Below are positions 6,409 to 14,304 of a stretch of 64,000 nt of DNA, one piece after another. Below the pieces are notes generated by a model that was given only the letters and a program-made list of their open reading frames with translations, did not search any database and was not told the DNA's origin. Each line of letters starts with the position of its first letter. Within the stretch, counting starts at the first letter, position 1. The translations under genes and the position numbers were made by a program. This DNA is from Streptomyces cinerochromogenes. Its GTDB lineage: Bacteria > Actinomycetota > Actinomycetes > Streptomycetales > Streptomycetaceae. The stretch lies in assembly GCF_014648635.1 (NCBI RefSeq), contig NZ_BMRM01000008.1, positions 1-64,000 on the forward strand, given 5' to 3'.

Positions 6409-8262
6409 TCAGAACCGCGCCGCCGCCCACCCGGCCAGCTCCGCCTTCGCCGCGTCCAGCAGGTCCGCCGAGGGTGCCGCGGTGCCGTTGGTGACCAGGG
6501 CGTAGTGCAGGACGCCGGAGTCCGCGTCGGTGAGCAGCAGCCGCCGGCTGCCCGTACCGCCCGGTTCCGCGGCCACGGCGACCGGGGTGGCGGAGGTGTA
6601 CGCGGGCGGGGCGTGGACCGCGCCGAGGTCGGAGACGACCGTGGTCGCGGCGGTCGGGAAGGACGCCGGCAGATGCAGTTCGGTGGGTGCCGTGCCGTCG
6701 CCGGAGCGCCACACCAGCAGACCGTACTGCCCCGAGCCCACGAGCTTCGCCACGTTCGGCAGGGACGTCGGCACCGGGTTCCAGGTGAGGGTGGTGGAGC
6801 CGTCACGGGAGCGGTCCTCGTAGGTGAAGGCGAGGGCGGTGCCGGCCGTGGCGCTCGGGTAGAGGCGGTCCAGGAGGCGGGCGTCCTGGCGCAGGGCGAC
6901 GCTCCCGGAGTCGTCCAGCCGCACCGCCGACAGGTCCTCGTCGTTCCAGGCGTCGCCCGCGGTGAGCACCTTGCCGGGGTTGCCGTTCATCGGCTCGTGG
7001 TGCCGGCCGTGGTAGAGGTCCCACTGCCACTGGGTCCCGGACAGCACGGGACCGGAGGAGGCGGGCCTGGTCCACCAGCCGGCGCCGGGCAGCCGGGAGT
7101 CGAGGGCCTGGTACATGGCCTTCAGGACGGTCGGCGCCTTGTCGGACACCGTGCCGGACAGGGGGTGGCCGAACTCGCTGACGACGGCCGCGGTGCCGGC
7201 GGCCGTGGCGCGGTCGCGGACGGCGGCGAAGTCGGCGGCGTACTGGCCGTCGGCCGCCTTGCCCCACATCAGGATGCCGGAGATGGCCTTCTGGTCGTAG
7301 AAGTGGGTGTTGAACACGTAGTCCGGGCCGAGCGTGCCCGCGTCCAGCAGGCCGCCCTCCTGTTTCTGGGTGGAGATGTTGGCGTTCCAGAAGAGGTTGG
7401 GCTCGACGAGGGCGGGCTTGTCCTGCCAGCCGGCGGCGTCCATCCGGGCGCGGAACCTGACGTAGAAGGGCCAGAGCAGATCGCGCTCCCAGGTGCGGGA
7501 GGTCTGCCCGGAGTCGTAGCCGCCGGCGTACGGCTCGTTGTACGGGTCGAAGCCGGCGATGCCCGCGAACTCGGCGTCGCTCAGGTGCCGGCGCAGGTGG
7601 GCCATGGTGCTCTGGGCGGTGGCCAGGAAGGCGTCCTGCACTCCGTGGGCGTTGTGCCAGAAGTCGTACTGGGCCTTCCGCACGGCCCCGTTCTGCGTGA
7701 TGTTCTGACCCCAGAGGAGGCAGATGCCGCAGGACTCCTTCGGGTAGCTCCCCGCGTCGACCGCCCACTCGGGGGCGCCGTCGCCGGTGTACCAGCTGTC
7801 CGTGTCGAACAGGTACCGGGAGAAGAGGTCCTGGTGGAAGTCGGGCTGGACCCGGATGCCCGCGTCCAGGAAGGCGCGTATCTGTTCGGTGGCGGCGGCC
7901 AGGTAGGCGGTGTCCACCTGGCCGCGCACGGGCTCGGCGTGCGCCCAGGACAGCAGGAAGCGGACCGCGTTGCCGCCGCCGAGGGCGCGCAGCGCGGCCG
8001 CGGACTTCCGGGCGTCGGCGACCGAGGCGAAGGGCAGGCCGCCGTTCTCCTCCAGTTTGGTCTCACCGGAGACGTTGTAGCCGCGCAGCACGATCTCGCG
8101 GCCCTGGCCGTCGGTGAACCGGCCGTCCCGCACGGTCAGCGGAGCGCCGTCGAACCAGAGGGAGTCGGAGGGGGCGGCGGTGGCGGGCGGGGCGCCCGCC
8201 ACCGTGAGGGATCCGCCGAGGACGACCAGGACAGCCAGCAGACGCGCGCGGAAATTCGGCAT
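6409..8262 (-). CDS. Secreted glycoside hydrolase family 5 protein (endoglycoceramidase-like)
   Basis: The protein has 617 residues. A signal peptide (RARLLAVLVVLGGSLTVAG, cleavage near ATAAPSD) is followed by a GH5 TIM-barrel of about 400 residues. The predicted acid/base glutamate is in FDPYNEP (~residue 243) and the nucleophile glutamate in VVSEFGHP (~363). VRFLLSWAHAEPVRG and FHQDLFS near the N-terminus resemble endoglycoceramidase-related GH5 enzymes, which cut sugar head groups from glycolipids. The C-terminal ~150 residues form a beta-rich accessory domain. The ATG at 8262 is preferred over an upstream TTG because it opens directly into the signal peptide. The glycan substrate is not known from sequence. 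Confidence 0.85.
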   Translation of the reverse strand: MPNFRARLLAVLVVLGGSLTVAGAPPATAAPSDSLWFDGAPLTVRDGRFTDGQGREIVLRGYNVSGETKLEENGGLPFASVADARKSAAALRALGGGNAVRFLLSWAHAEPVRGQVDTAYLAAATEQIRAFLDAGIRVQPDFHQDLFSRYLFDTDSWYTGDGAPEWAVDAGSYPKESCGICLLWGQNITQNGAVRKAQYDFWHNAHGVQDAFLATAQSTMAHLRRHLSDAEFAGIAGFDPYNEPYAGGYDSGQTSRTWERDLLWPFYVRFRARMDAAGWQDKPALVEPNLFWNANISTQKQEGGLLDAGTLGPDYVFNTHFYDQKAISGILMWGKAADGQYAADFAAVRDRATAAGTAAVVSEFGHPLSGTVSDKAPTVLKAMYQALDSRLPGAGWWTRPASSGPVLSGTQWQWDLYHGRHHEPMNGNPGKVLTAGDAWNDEDLSAVRLDDSGSVALRQDARLLDRLYPSATAGTALAFTYEDRSRDGSTTLTWNPVPTSLPNVAKLVGSGQYGLLVWRSGDGTAPTELHLPASFPTAATTVVSDLGAVHAPPAYTSATPVAVAAEPGGTGSRRLLLTDADSGVLHYALVTNGTAAPSADLLDAAKAELAGWAAARF

Positions 8263-8331
8263 GTCCACCACATTCCGATGCCGTCGGGAGGACGTCAAGA
8301 GCTTCTGACCTGTGAGTAAGTTGACGATTGG

Positions 8332-10326
8332 TCAGGAGCTGGTCCGCTCCCCCGTCCGGCGGGTCACGTTCAGCAGGTACTCCTTCCGGTTCAGCGGGTT
8401 GTGGTCGGTGCGCGGGCGCCGCGGGACCGTGCCGCGCGTGACCGGCGCGTAGTGGTCGAAGGCCGTCTCCAGCTCGCCCTCGCCCCGGGTCAGCCCCGGC
8501 AGCCGCTGCTCCAGTGCGTGCACCCGGGCGGCCGGCACCGTGCCCTCCAGCACACAGACCGCGGCCCGCGTGCCGGTGCTCTCCGGTACCGCGCCGAGCC
8601 GGGCCAGCACCGGAAGCAGCGCGCCGAGCGTGTCGGCCGGTGCCTGGAGCCGGAAGCGGTGCACCGGCTCGTGCACCAGGGTGCCGGCGCGGCGCAGCGC
8701 CTCGGTCAGGACCAGCGGGGTCAGGCCCCGGAAGTCGTAGCCGGTGCTCGACATGCTCTTGTCGAATCCCTGGTGGGCGTGGCTCTGCCGGGGCGAGTAG
8801 CCGGAGTGGGTCACGGTGACCGTGCAGTCGGTGACCTGCCAGCCGTGCAGCCCTTGGCCGAGCGTCTCCCGGACGGTGTCCTCGACGGCCTTGAAGAAGG
8901 CGTACGGCATCGAGCCCAGCTCCACCTCCAGCCGGAACGCGACGCCCGCGCCGGGCGGGGCCGGGTCGACGCGCAGACCGACGGTGGCGAGGAAGGGGTT
9001 GGGGTCCTTCTTGTTGAACTCGACGGCGTGTCCGGTGCCGACCGGCCGTTCGACGCACAGGGTCGTCGTCTCGCGGAAGGTGACGTCCAGGCCGTACTCG
9101 TCGGCGAGGGTGGCCTGGACGACCTCCTTCTGCACCTCGCCGTAGAGGGACACCGAGGTCTCCCCGCGCAGTGCGTCGTGCCGGACACCGATCAGCGGGT
9201 CCTGTTCGGCCAGCTGGGTGAGCGCGAGGTGCAGGGAGCGCCGGTCGGTGCCGGGGGCCGGGACGACGACGGTCTCCAGGGTGGGCGGCGCGAAGTGGTG
9301 CCCGCGGGACCGTCCCGGCGCTCCGAGCGCGTCACCGATGCGGATGCCGCCGAGGCCCCACACCTTGACGATCCGGCCCGCCCCGGCGCTGTCCGTCCGG
9401 GTGTCCGTGCCGTGCTCGAAGACGCTGAGCGCGGTGACGCGTCCGTCGGTGCCGGGGCCGCGGCGGCCGTCCCCGAACGGGATCCGGTCGCGGACGCGCA
9501 GAGTGCCGGAGAAGAGACGGGCGTAGGCCACCTTCTCCCCCGCCGGGCCCCGCTCGACCTTGAAGACCGTGCCGGAGACGGGGGCGCCGGGGTCGCCGGC
9601 GGCGGGCGGCAGCAGCCGTTCGATGCCGTTGATCAGCTCGGGCACGCCGGCGCCGGTGATCGCGGAGCCGAAGTACACCGGGTGGACCGAGGCGTCGCGG
9701 GTCCGTGCCGTCAGGACGCGGTGCAGCCGGGCCCCGGGGACCGTGCCGTCGAGGTAGGCGGCGAGCAGGCCGTCGTCCCGGTCCGCCAGCGCCTCCAGCG
9801 CCGCCGGGCCGAGGCCGGGGCGGAACCGGGCGGCGCGCGTGCCGAGCCCTGCGGCCGTGCCCATCGGCACGACCGGTACGGCGAGCCGCTCGGCCATCTG
9901 GTCGAACACGGCGGTGTCCCGGGCGCCGCGCCGGTCGATCTTGTTGACGAAGACCAGGGTGGGGATGCGCAGCCGGCGCAGGGTGCGCATCAGGACCCGG
10001 GTCTGCGCCTGGACGCCCTCGACGGCGGAGACGACCAGAACGGCGCCGTCGAGCACACCGAGCACCCGCTCCACCTCGGCGATGAAGTCCGGGTGACCGG
10101 GGGTGTCGATCAGGTTGACGGTGACGCCGTCGAGCGGGAACGACACCACGGCGGACTTGATCGTGATGCCGCGCTGCCGCTCCAGCGCGAGGGTGTCGGT
10201 GGTGGTGCTGCCGGCGTCGACGCTGCCGATCTCGTCGATCACTCCGGCGGTGTGCAGCAGTCGTTCGGTCAGGCTGGTCTTACCTGCGTCGACGTGCGCG
10301 AGGATTCCCAGATTGAGCAGGTGCAC
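8332..10326 (-). CDS. Ribosomal protection protein, Otr(A)/Tet(M) family GTPase
   Basis: This 664-residue EF-G-like GTPase has G1 AHVDAGKT, G2 region RGITI, G3 DTPGH and G4 NKID in the first ~140 residues, then the translational GTPase domains II-V. Length and N-terminal wording match Otr(A) of Streptomyces rimosus (about 663 residues) more closely than Tet(M). Members bind the ribosome, expel tetracycline and hydrolyse GTP. No tetracycline biosynthesis genes are in the window, so it is more likely an intrinsic resistance or housekeeping paralogue than self-resistance for the NRPS product. The GTG start has only a weak, distant AAGGA. A well-initiated short frame overlaps the start (10280-10390). 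Confidence 0.88.
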   Translation of the reverse strand: MHLLNLGILAHVDAGKTSLTERLLHTAGVIDEIGSVDAGSTTTDTLALERQRGITIKSAVVSFPLDGVTVNLIDTPGHPDFIAEVERVLGVLDGAVLVVSAVEGVQAQTRVLMRTLRRLRIPTLVFVNKIDRRGARDTAVFDQMAERLAVPVVPMGTAAGLGTRAARFRPGLGPAALEALADRDDGLLAAYLDGTVPGARLHRVLTARTRDASVHPVYFGSAITGAGVPELINGIERLLPPAAGDPGAPVSGTVFKVERGPAGEKVAYARLFSGTLRVRDRIPFGDGRRGPGTDGRVTALSVFEHGTDTRTDSAGAGRIVKVWGLGGIRIGDALGAPGRSRGHHFAPPTLETVVVPAPGTDRRSLHLALTQLAEQDPLIGVRHDALRGETSVSLYGEVQKEVVQATLADEYGLDVTFRETTTLCVERPVGTGHAVEFNKKDPNPFLATVGLRVDPAPPGAGVAFRLEVELGSMPYAFFKAVEDTVRETLGQGLHGWQVTDCTVTVTHSGYSPRQSHAHQGFDKSMSSTGYDFRGLTPLVLTEALRRAGTLVHEPVHRFRLQAPADTLGALLPVLARLGAVPESTGTRAAVCVLEGTVPAARVHALEQRLPGLTRGEGELETAFDHYAPVTRGTVPRRPRTDHNPLNRKEYLLNVTRRTGERTSS

Positions 10327-10390
10327 GAAGCGTCATGTCCTTGAGAGAGGGGGCCGTTGCTACCGGGGTGGACATGGACGCAGTGCGCAT
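10280..10390 (-). CDS. Possible 36-residue leader peptide overlapping the resistance gene start
   Basis: A short frame begins at ATG 10390 with AGGAG five bases ahead, a far better initiation signal than that of the resistance gene itself. It encodes a Ser/Thr/Pro-rich then strongly Arg-rich peptide (ending PRARRRR) and stops at TAA inside the downstream gene. It is in a different frame from the GTPase gene, whose GTG lies 64 bases in. Leader peptides control tet(M) and several other ribosome-targeted resistance genes; this may be a similar arrangement. It could also be chance, so confidence is low. Confidence 0.35.
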   Translation of the reverse strand: MRTASMSTPVATAPSLKDMTLRAPAQSGNPRARRRR

Positions 10391-10512
10391 CTTCGCTCCT
10401 GGCCTTCTCGGGGAACTCGACCGGTGCAGTGCAGCAGAACGGCGGCCACGGCGCCAACGGATTAACGTTCAACTGGATGCCCGGGGCGGGGGGCTGAGCC
10501 GAGGAGCGGACG

Positions 10513-11619
10513 ATGCGCGAGATTCTCCCCGTACTGGACCGGTGGTACGCCGCCCGGGTGCCGTTCGGGCTGGCCACGGTCGTCTCGGTCAGCCACAGCG
10601 CACCGCGCGGGCCCGGCGCCGCGCTGGCGGTCGGCCCGGACGGAGAGGTGGTCGGCAGCGTGTCCGGCGGCTGTGTGGAGGGCGCGGTGTTCGAGCTGGC
10701 CCAGGAGGTCGTCGAGACCGGCGCGGCACGGCTGGAGACGTTCGGCTACAGCGACGACGACGCCTTCGCGGCCGGGCTCACCTGCGGGGGTGAGATCACC
10801 GTGCTGGTACGGCCGGTGACCCGGGCCGGGGACCCGGTGTTCGGCGCGGTCGCCGCGTCCGTCGCGGGCGGTGAGCCGGTCGCCGCGGCCGTCGTGGTCG
10901 ACGGGCCGGCGCAGCGCGGGGCCACCCTCGCGGTGTGGCCGCGGACGGCCGCCGGCAGTCTGGGCACGCGCGGGCTCGACGTGGCCGTCGCCACCGACGC
11001 GCGCGGCGAACTCGCCCTCGGCGTGACGGGCCTGAGGCACTACGGGCCGCACGGCGAGCGGCGCGAGGACACGGTGACCGTGTTCCTGCAGTCCTTCGCC
11101 CCGCCACCGCGCATGCTGGTGTTCGGCGCCATCGACCACGCCGCCGCCATGGCCCGGCTCGGGGGCTTCCTGGGCTACCGGGTGACCGTGTGCGACGCCC
11201 GGCCGGTGTTCGCCACGCCGCGGCGGTTCCCGGAGGGCGTGGAGGTCGTCGTGGACTGGCCGCACCGCTATCTGCGCGGTACGCGCACCGACGAGCGGAC
11301 GGTGATCTGCGTCCTCACCCACGACCCGAAGTTCGACGTGCCGGTGCTGCGGGAGGCGCTGCGGCGACCGGCGGCGTACATCGGGGCGATGGGCAGCCGG
11401 CGCACCCACGACGACCGGCTCCGCCGCCTGGTCGAGTCCGGCCTCACCGACCAGGAACTGGCCCGCCTGCGCTCCCCGGTCGGCCTGGATCTCGGGGCCC
11501 GTACGCCGGAGCAGGTGGCGGTGTCGGTGGCGGCGGAGATCGTGGCCCTGCGCTGGGGCGGCAGCGGGGCTCCGCTGAGCGGGACGAGGGGGGCGATCCA
11601 TCCCCGGAGGGCGGGGTGA
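10513..11619 (+). CDS. XdhC/CoxI family protein
   Basis: The protein has 368 residues. The N-terminal XdhC/CoxI domain shows the typical SAPRGPGAALAV and VSGGCVEGAV segments. The C-terminal Rossmann-like XdhC_C domain begins near residue 195 (MLVFGAIDHAAAMARLGG) and includes VLTHDPKFD and YIGAMGSRR. Family members sulfurate or insert molybdenum cofactor for xanthine dehydrogenase and CO dehydrogenase-type enzymes. The ATG has a GAGGAG site. No molybdoenzyme subunit gene is adjacent in the window, so its partner must be encoded elsewhere or beyond. It is divergent from the ribosomal protection gene. Confidence 0.85.
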   Translation: MREILPVLDRWYAARVPFGLATVVSVSHSAPRGPGAALAVGPDGEVVGSVSGGCVEGAVFELAQEVVETGAARLETFGYSDDDAFAAGLTCGGEITVLVRPVTRAGDPVFGAVAASVAGGEPVAAAVVVDGPAQRGATLAVWPRTAAGSLGTRGLDVAVATDARGELALGVTGLRHYGPHGERREDTVTVFLQSFAPPPRMLVFGAIDHAAAMARLGGFLGYRVTVCDARPVFATPRRFPEGVEVVVDWPHRYLRGTRTDERTVICVLTHDPKFDVPVLREALRRPAAYIGAMGSRRTHDDRLRRLVESGLTDQELARLRSPVGLDLGARTPEQVAVSVAAEIVALRWGGSGAPLSGTRGAIHPRRAG

Positions 11620-11669
11620 CGAACTCCGCGCCCGGACACCGCCCGGCACGGCACAAGGCCTCCGGCGGA

Positions 11670-11943
11670 CTCGGTCCGACTCGGCGCGGTGGTCGGCGAG
11701 GATCCGTTCCAGGCGGACGAGAGCCCGTGTCACGCGGGCCGGCTCCGCGCGGTAGTACGGGTCGGGGAGCGAGGCGGCGAGGGCCCAGCCGCGACCCCGG
11801 GCCCGGGTGGCCTCGTCGGCGCCCAGCGCCTCCCGGAACGCCGTGCGTGCCGCCGCGGGCAGGACCTTCCAGGCGGGCACCAGGTCCACCGCCGGATCGG
11901 CCACCGCGAGCGTGCCGAAGTCGATGACCCGCGAGGGCGGCAT
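11670..11943 (-). pseudogene. C-terminal remnant of a phosphotransferase (APH family)
   Basis: Minus-strand frame 11943 to about 11670 reads VIDFGTLAVADPAVDLVPAW followed by ARTAFREALGADEATRARGRGWALA and PYYRAEP, broken up here. This closely matches the C-terminal end of aminoglycoside/macrolide phosphotransferase-like kinases, including the metal-binding D of the DFG-like motif. The N-terminal lobe and the HGD catalytic loop are absent upstream, and the original stop is lost, so the frame runs on antisense through xdhC. I see only a decayed fragment. The rest of the 518-bp stretch 11620-12137 shows no other gene. Confidence 0.65.
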
Positions 11944-12137
11944 CGATCGACACGCCTGCCGTCACAGCGAGTCGGGTCGCCCGGTGTCCACGGATGTGTC
12001 ACGCCCGGCCGTCTGCCCCGCCCCGCTCACCGCTCACCGCCCGCGACGCCCTCGGCAGCGGCGCCGGCGCGAAGGCGGCCGTCGCCGCGTGAGGGGGCGC
12101 CGGGCCGAGGGCCACCGTGGGCAGGTCCCGCCGCGTG

Positions 12138-12728
12138 CTACTCGGGGTCGCCGGCCACGCGGGCGTGCAGGTGTTGGTCGTGCCAGCCGTCGGCGTGCAG
12201 CAGGGCACTGCGCTGGGTGCCCTCGAAGGTGAATCCGGCCTTCTGCGCCACCCGGCAGGACGCGGGGTTGGCCGTCGAGTGGCACAGCCGCAGCCGGTGC
12301 AGGCCCAGGTCGGCCAGGGCCCACCGGGCAAGCCCCCGGGTGGCCGTGACAGCGAGGCCGGCGCCGCGTGCCTCGGGCAGCAGCCAGTAGACGAGTTCGG
12401 CGCTGCCGGCCGCCAGGTCGATGTCGTTCAGCCCGACGAGTCCGACGGCCGGGCCGTCCGGCCGTGCGAGGGCCCACACGGCGCCGGTCTCGGCCCGCCA
12501 CCGCGCGTGCATGCGGTCGATCCGGGCGCGGGCGTCCGCGCGGTCGGCCACGGTGAACAGGTTCCACCGCGTGATCGCGGGGTCCTGCCCGGCCGCGACC
12601 AGCGCGTCGGCGTCCTCGGCCCGCCAGGGCCGCAGCCGGGATCCGCCCGGCAGGTCGAGGCCGGGCTGGTCGCGGTCGGCCATGCGGCCCGCGGGTACGA
12701 CGTCGGGTATGCCGGCGCTGGAGATCAT
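12138..12728 (-). CDS. GNAT family N-acetyltransferase (RimJ/RimL type)
   Basis: This 196-residue protein has GNAT features: LRPWRAEDADALVAA at the start of the fold, ELVYWLLPEARGAGLAVTA as the acetyl-CoA loop (~residues 110-130, RGAGLA in place of the classic R-x-x-G-x-G) and NPASCRVAQKAGFTFEG as the C-terminal motif. The substrate is not predictable. It is the last gene of a minus-strand run of five closely spaced genes (FAD/Fe-S oxidoreductase, enolase-type dehydratase, SDR, metallophosphoesterase, this gene), 25 bp after the metallophosphoesterase, so it is probably co-transcribed with them. Confidence 0.82.
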   Translation of the reverse strand: MISSAGIPDVVPAGRMADRDQPGLDLPGGSRLRPWRAEDADALVAAGQDPAITRWNLFTVADRADARARIDRMHARWRAETGAVWALARPDGPAVGLVGLNDIDLAAGSAELVYWLLPEARGAGLAVTATRGLARWALADLGLHRLRLCHSTANPASCRVAQKAGFTFEGTQRSALLHADGWHDQHLHARVAGDPE

Positions 12729-12753
12729 TCCGGCATCCTCGCACGGCCGGCCG

Positions 12754-13254
12754 TCAGGGCCGGGGCAGCCGGTGCAGGGTGACGTCCGTGAGCGTCCCGT
12801 CGGCCACCGTCGCCGTCAGGTAGGTGCAGTGGGGCTGGCGGCGGCGGTCGGTCGGGGAGCCGGGGTTGAGCAGGCGCAGGCCGCCGGGGGCGGTGGTGTC
12901 CCAGGGAATGTGGCTGTGCCCGAAGACGAGGACGTCCAGGCCGGGGAAGCGGGCGGCGCAGCGGGCCTCGCGGCCCTGGGCGGGGCCGGTCTCGTGGACG
13001 ACGCCGAAGCGCAGGCCGCCCAGCTCGGCGTGGGCCACCTCGGGGAGCCGGGCGCGCAGGTCGGGGCCGTCGTTGTTGCCGTACACGGCGACCAGCCGGC
13101 GGCTGCGGCTCTCCAGCAGGTCGAGGGTGGCGGTGTCGACCCAGTCCCCGGCGTGGAACACCACGTCCGCGCGCGGGAGTTCGGCGAGCAGCTGCTCCGG
13201 GAGCCGTTTGGCCCGCTTGGGCAGGTGCGTGTCGGACATCAGCAGGAGGCGCAC
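12754..13254 (-). CDS. YfcE/MJ0936-type metallophosphoesterase
   Basis: This 166-residue calcineurin-like phosphoesterase has all main metal-ligand motifs: SDTH (D8, H10), HAGDW (~residue 36), GNND (~62) and GHSH (~117). Family members hydrolyse phosphodiesters or phosphomonoesters with Mn or Ni; the physiological substrate is usually unknown. Size equals the minimal single-domain YfcE family. The GTG start lies 9 bp after the SDR stop, which points to co-transcription with the upstream SDR and dehydratase genes. Confidence 0.88.
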   Translation of the reverse strand: MRLLLMSDTHLPKRAKRLPEQLLAELPRADVVFHAGDWVDTATLDLLESRSRRLVAVYGNNDGPDLRARLPEVAHAELGGLRFGVVHETGPAQGREARCAARFPGLDVLVFGHSHIPWDTTAPGGLRLLNPGSPTDRRRQPHCTYLTATVADGTLTDVTLHRLPRP

Positions 13255-13263
13255 ACCCCCAGC

Positions 13264-14271
13264 CTAGGCGGCTCGCGAGGTCAGGCGGCGCAGGCCGCCC
13301 ACGGTGGCGAACAGGGCGGCGCCGGCGCCGAGGGCGGTGGCCGCGGGGTGCCGGAGCAGTGTCTCCTGCCACGAGCGGGCGTGCGCGCTGTCGTCGAAGG
13401 GGCCGTGGGCGCCCTGGTCGTCGGCGGGTTCCCGGTCGGCCGGCGCGAAGAGGTTGTCCAGGCCTGCGGGCGGGATGCGGTCGGTCTGCTGGGAGTCGTA
13501 GCCGGTGCGGGCCAGGTAGCGGTCGAGCAGCGCGGGGACGAGCCGGTTGGCCCAGATGGTGGCGACGGTGGACGCGCCGACGTAGTACTGCTTGCGGTGC
13601 GGGTGGTCGGCGGCGTACAGCACGCCGCGCGCGGCGACCTCGGGCTGGTAGATCGGCGGGACGGGCATGGGGTGCTTGGCGAGCCGGGAGCGGACCCACT
13701 GGAACTGGGGCGTGTTCACGGCGGGCATCTGGGCGATGGTGATGTGCACGTTGCTGCCCCGGTGCAGCAGCTCGGTGCGCAGGGAGGAGGTGAAGCCGTT
13801 GATGGCGTGCTTGGCCCCGCAGTACGCCGACTGCAACGGGATCGACCGTTCCCCGAGCGCGGAGCCGACCTGCACGATGGTGCCGCGGTCGCGGGGCACC
13901 ATGCGTTTCAGGGCCGCGCGAGTGCCGTTGACGAAACCGAGGTACGTCACCTCGGTGACACGCTTGAACTCCTCGGCCGTGATCTCCTCGAACGGGGCGA
14001 ACACGGTGGAGAAGGCACAGTTGATCCATACGTCGATGGGGCCGAAGGCCTTCTCCGCGGCCTCGGCGGCGGCCTCCATCTGGGCCGGGTCGGCCACGTC
14101 GGCGACCTGCACCAGGGGCCGTCCGCCGAGGGCGGCGACCTCGTCGGCCGCCGCCTCCAGGCCGCCCTCGCCGCGGGCGACCAGGACGACGTCGGCGCCG
14201 CGCCGGGCGTAGAGGCGGGCGGTGGCGCGGCCGATGCCGGCGCTGGCACCGGTGATGACGACGGTGGGCAT
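13264..14271 (-). CDS. SDR family oxidoreductase with C-terminal hydrophobic tail
   Basis: The protein has 335 residues. A classical short-chain dehydrogenase domain has the nucleotide loop TGASAGIG (residues 7-14), catalytic Ser near 137 and Y150-x-x-x-K154. The usual NNAG is replaced by INCAFS. The final ~90 residues extend beyond the SDR core: a polar linker, then TALGAGAALFATVGGL, a probable membrane anchor, and an Arg-rich end. It prefers NADP(H) or NAD(H) for an unknown alcohol/ketone. The ATG is preceded by GGAGGAGAGGAAG. It follows the dehydratase gene by 33 bp. Confidence 0.88.
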   Translation of the reverse strand: MPTVVITGASAGIGRATARLYARRGADVVLVARGEGGLEAAADEVAALGGRPLVQVADVADPAQMEAAAEAAEKAFGPIDVWINCAFSTVFAPFEEITAEEFKRVTEVTYLGFVNGTRAALKRMVPRDRGTIVQVGSALGERSIPLQSAYCGAKHAINGFTSSLRTELLHRGSNVHITIAQMPAVNTPQFQWVRSRLAKHPMPVPPIYQPEVAARGVLYAADHPHRKQYYVGASTVATIWANRLVPALLDRYLARTGYDSQQTDRIPPAGLDNLFAPADREPADDQGAHGPFDDSAHARSWQETLLRHPAATALGAGAALFATVGGLRRLTSRAA

Positions 14272-14304
14272 GTTCTTCCTCTCCTCCTGCGTGCGCGGTG
14301 TCGG

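Noticed and set aside
8332..10326. Ribosomal protection gene as self-resistance for the NRPS product
   Set aside because: It is about 13 kb from the cluster, separated by unrelated genes, and its family protects against tetracyclines rather than peptides.
10462..11943. Minus-strand 493-residue frame starting with kinase-like sequence
   Set aside because: Only the first ~85 residues resemble a phosphotransferase; the rest is antisense to the well-supported xdhC gene.
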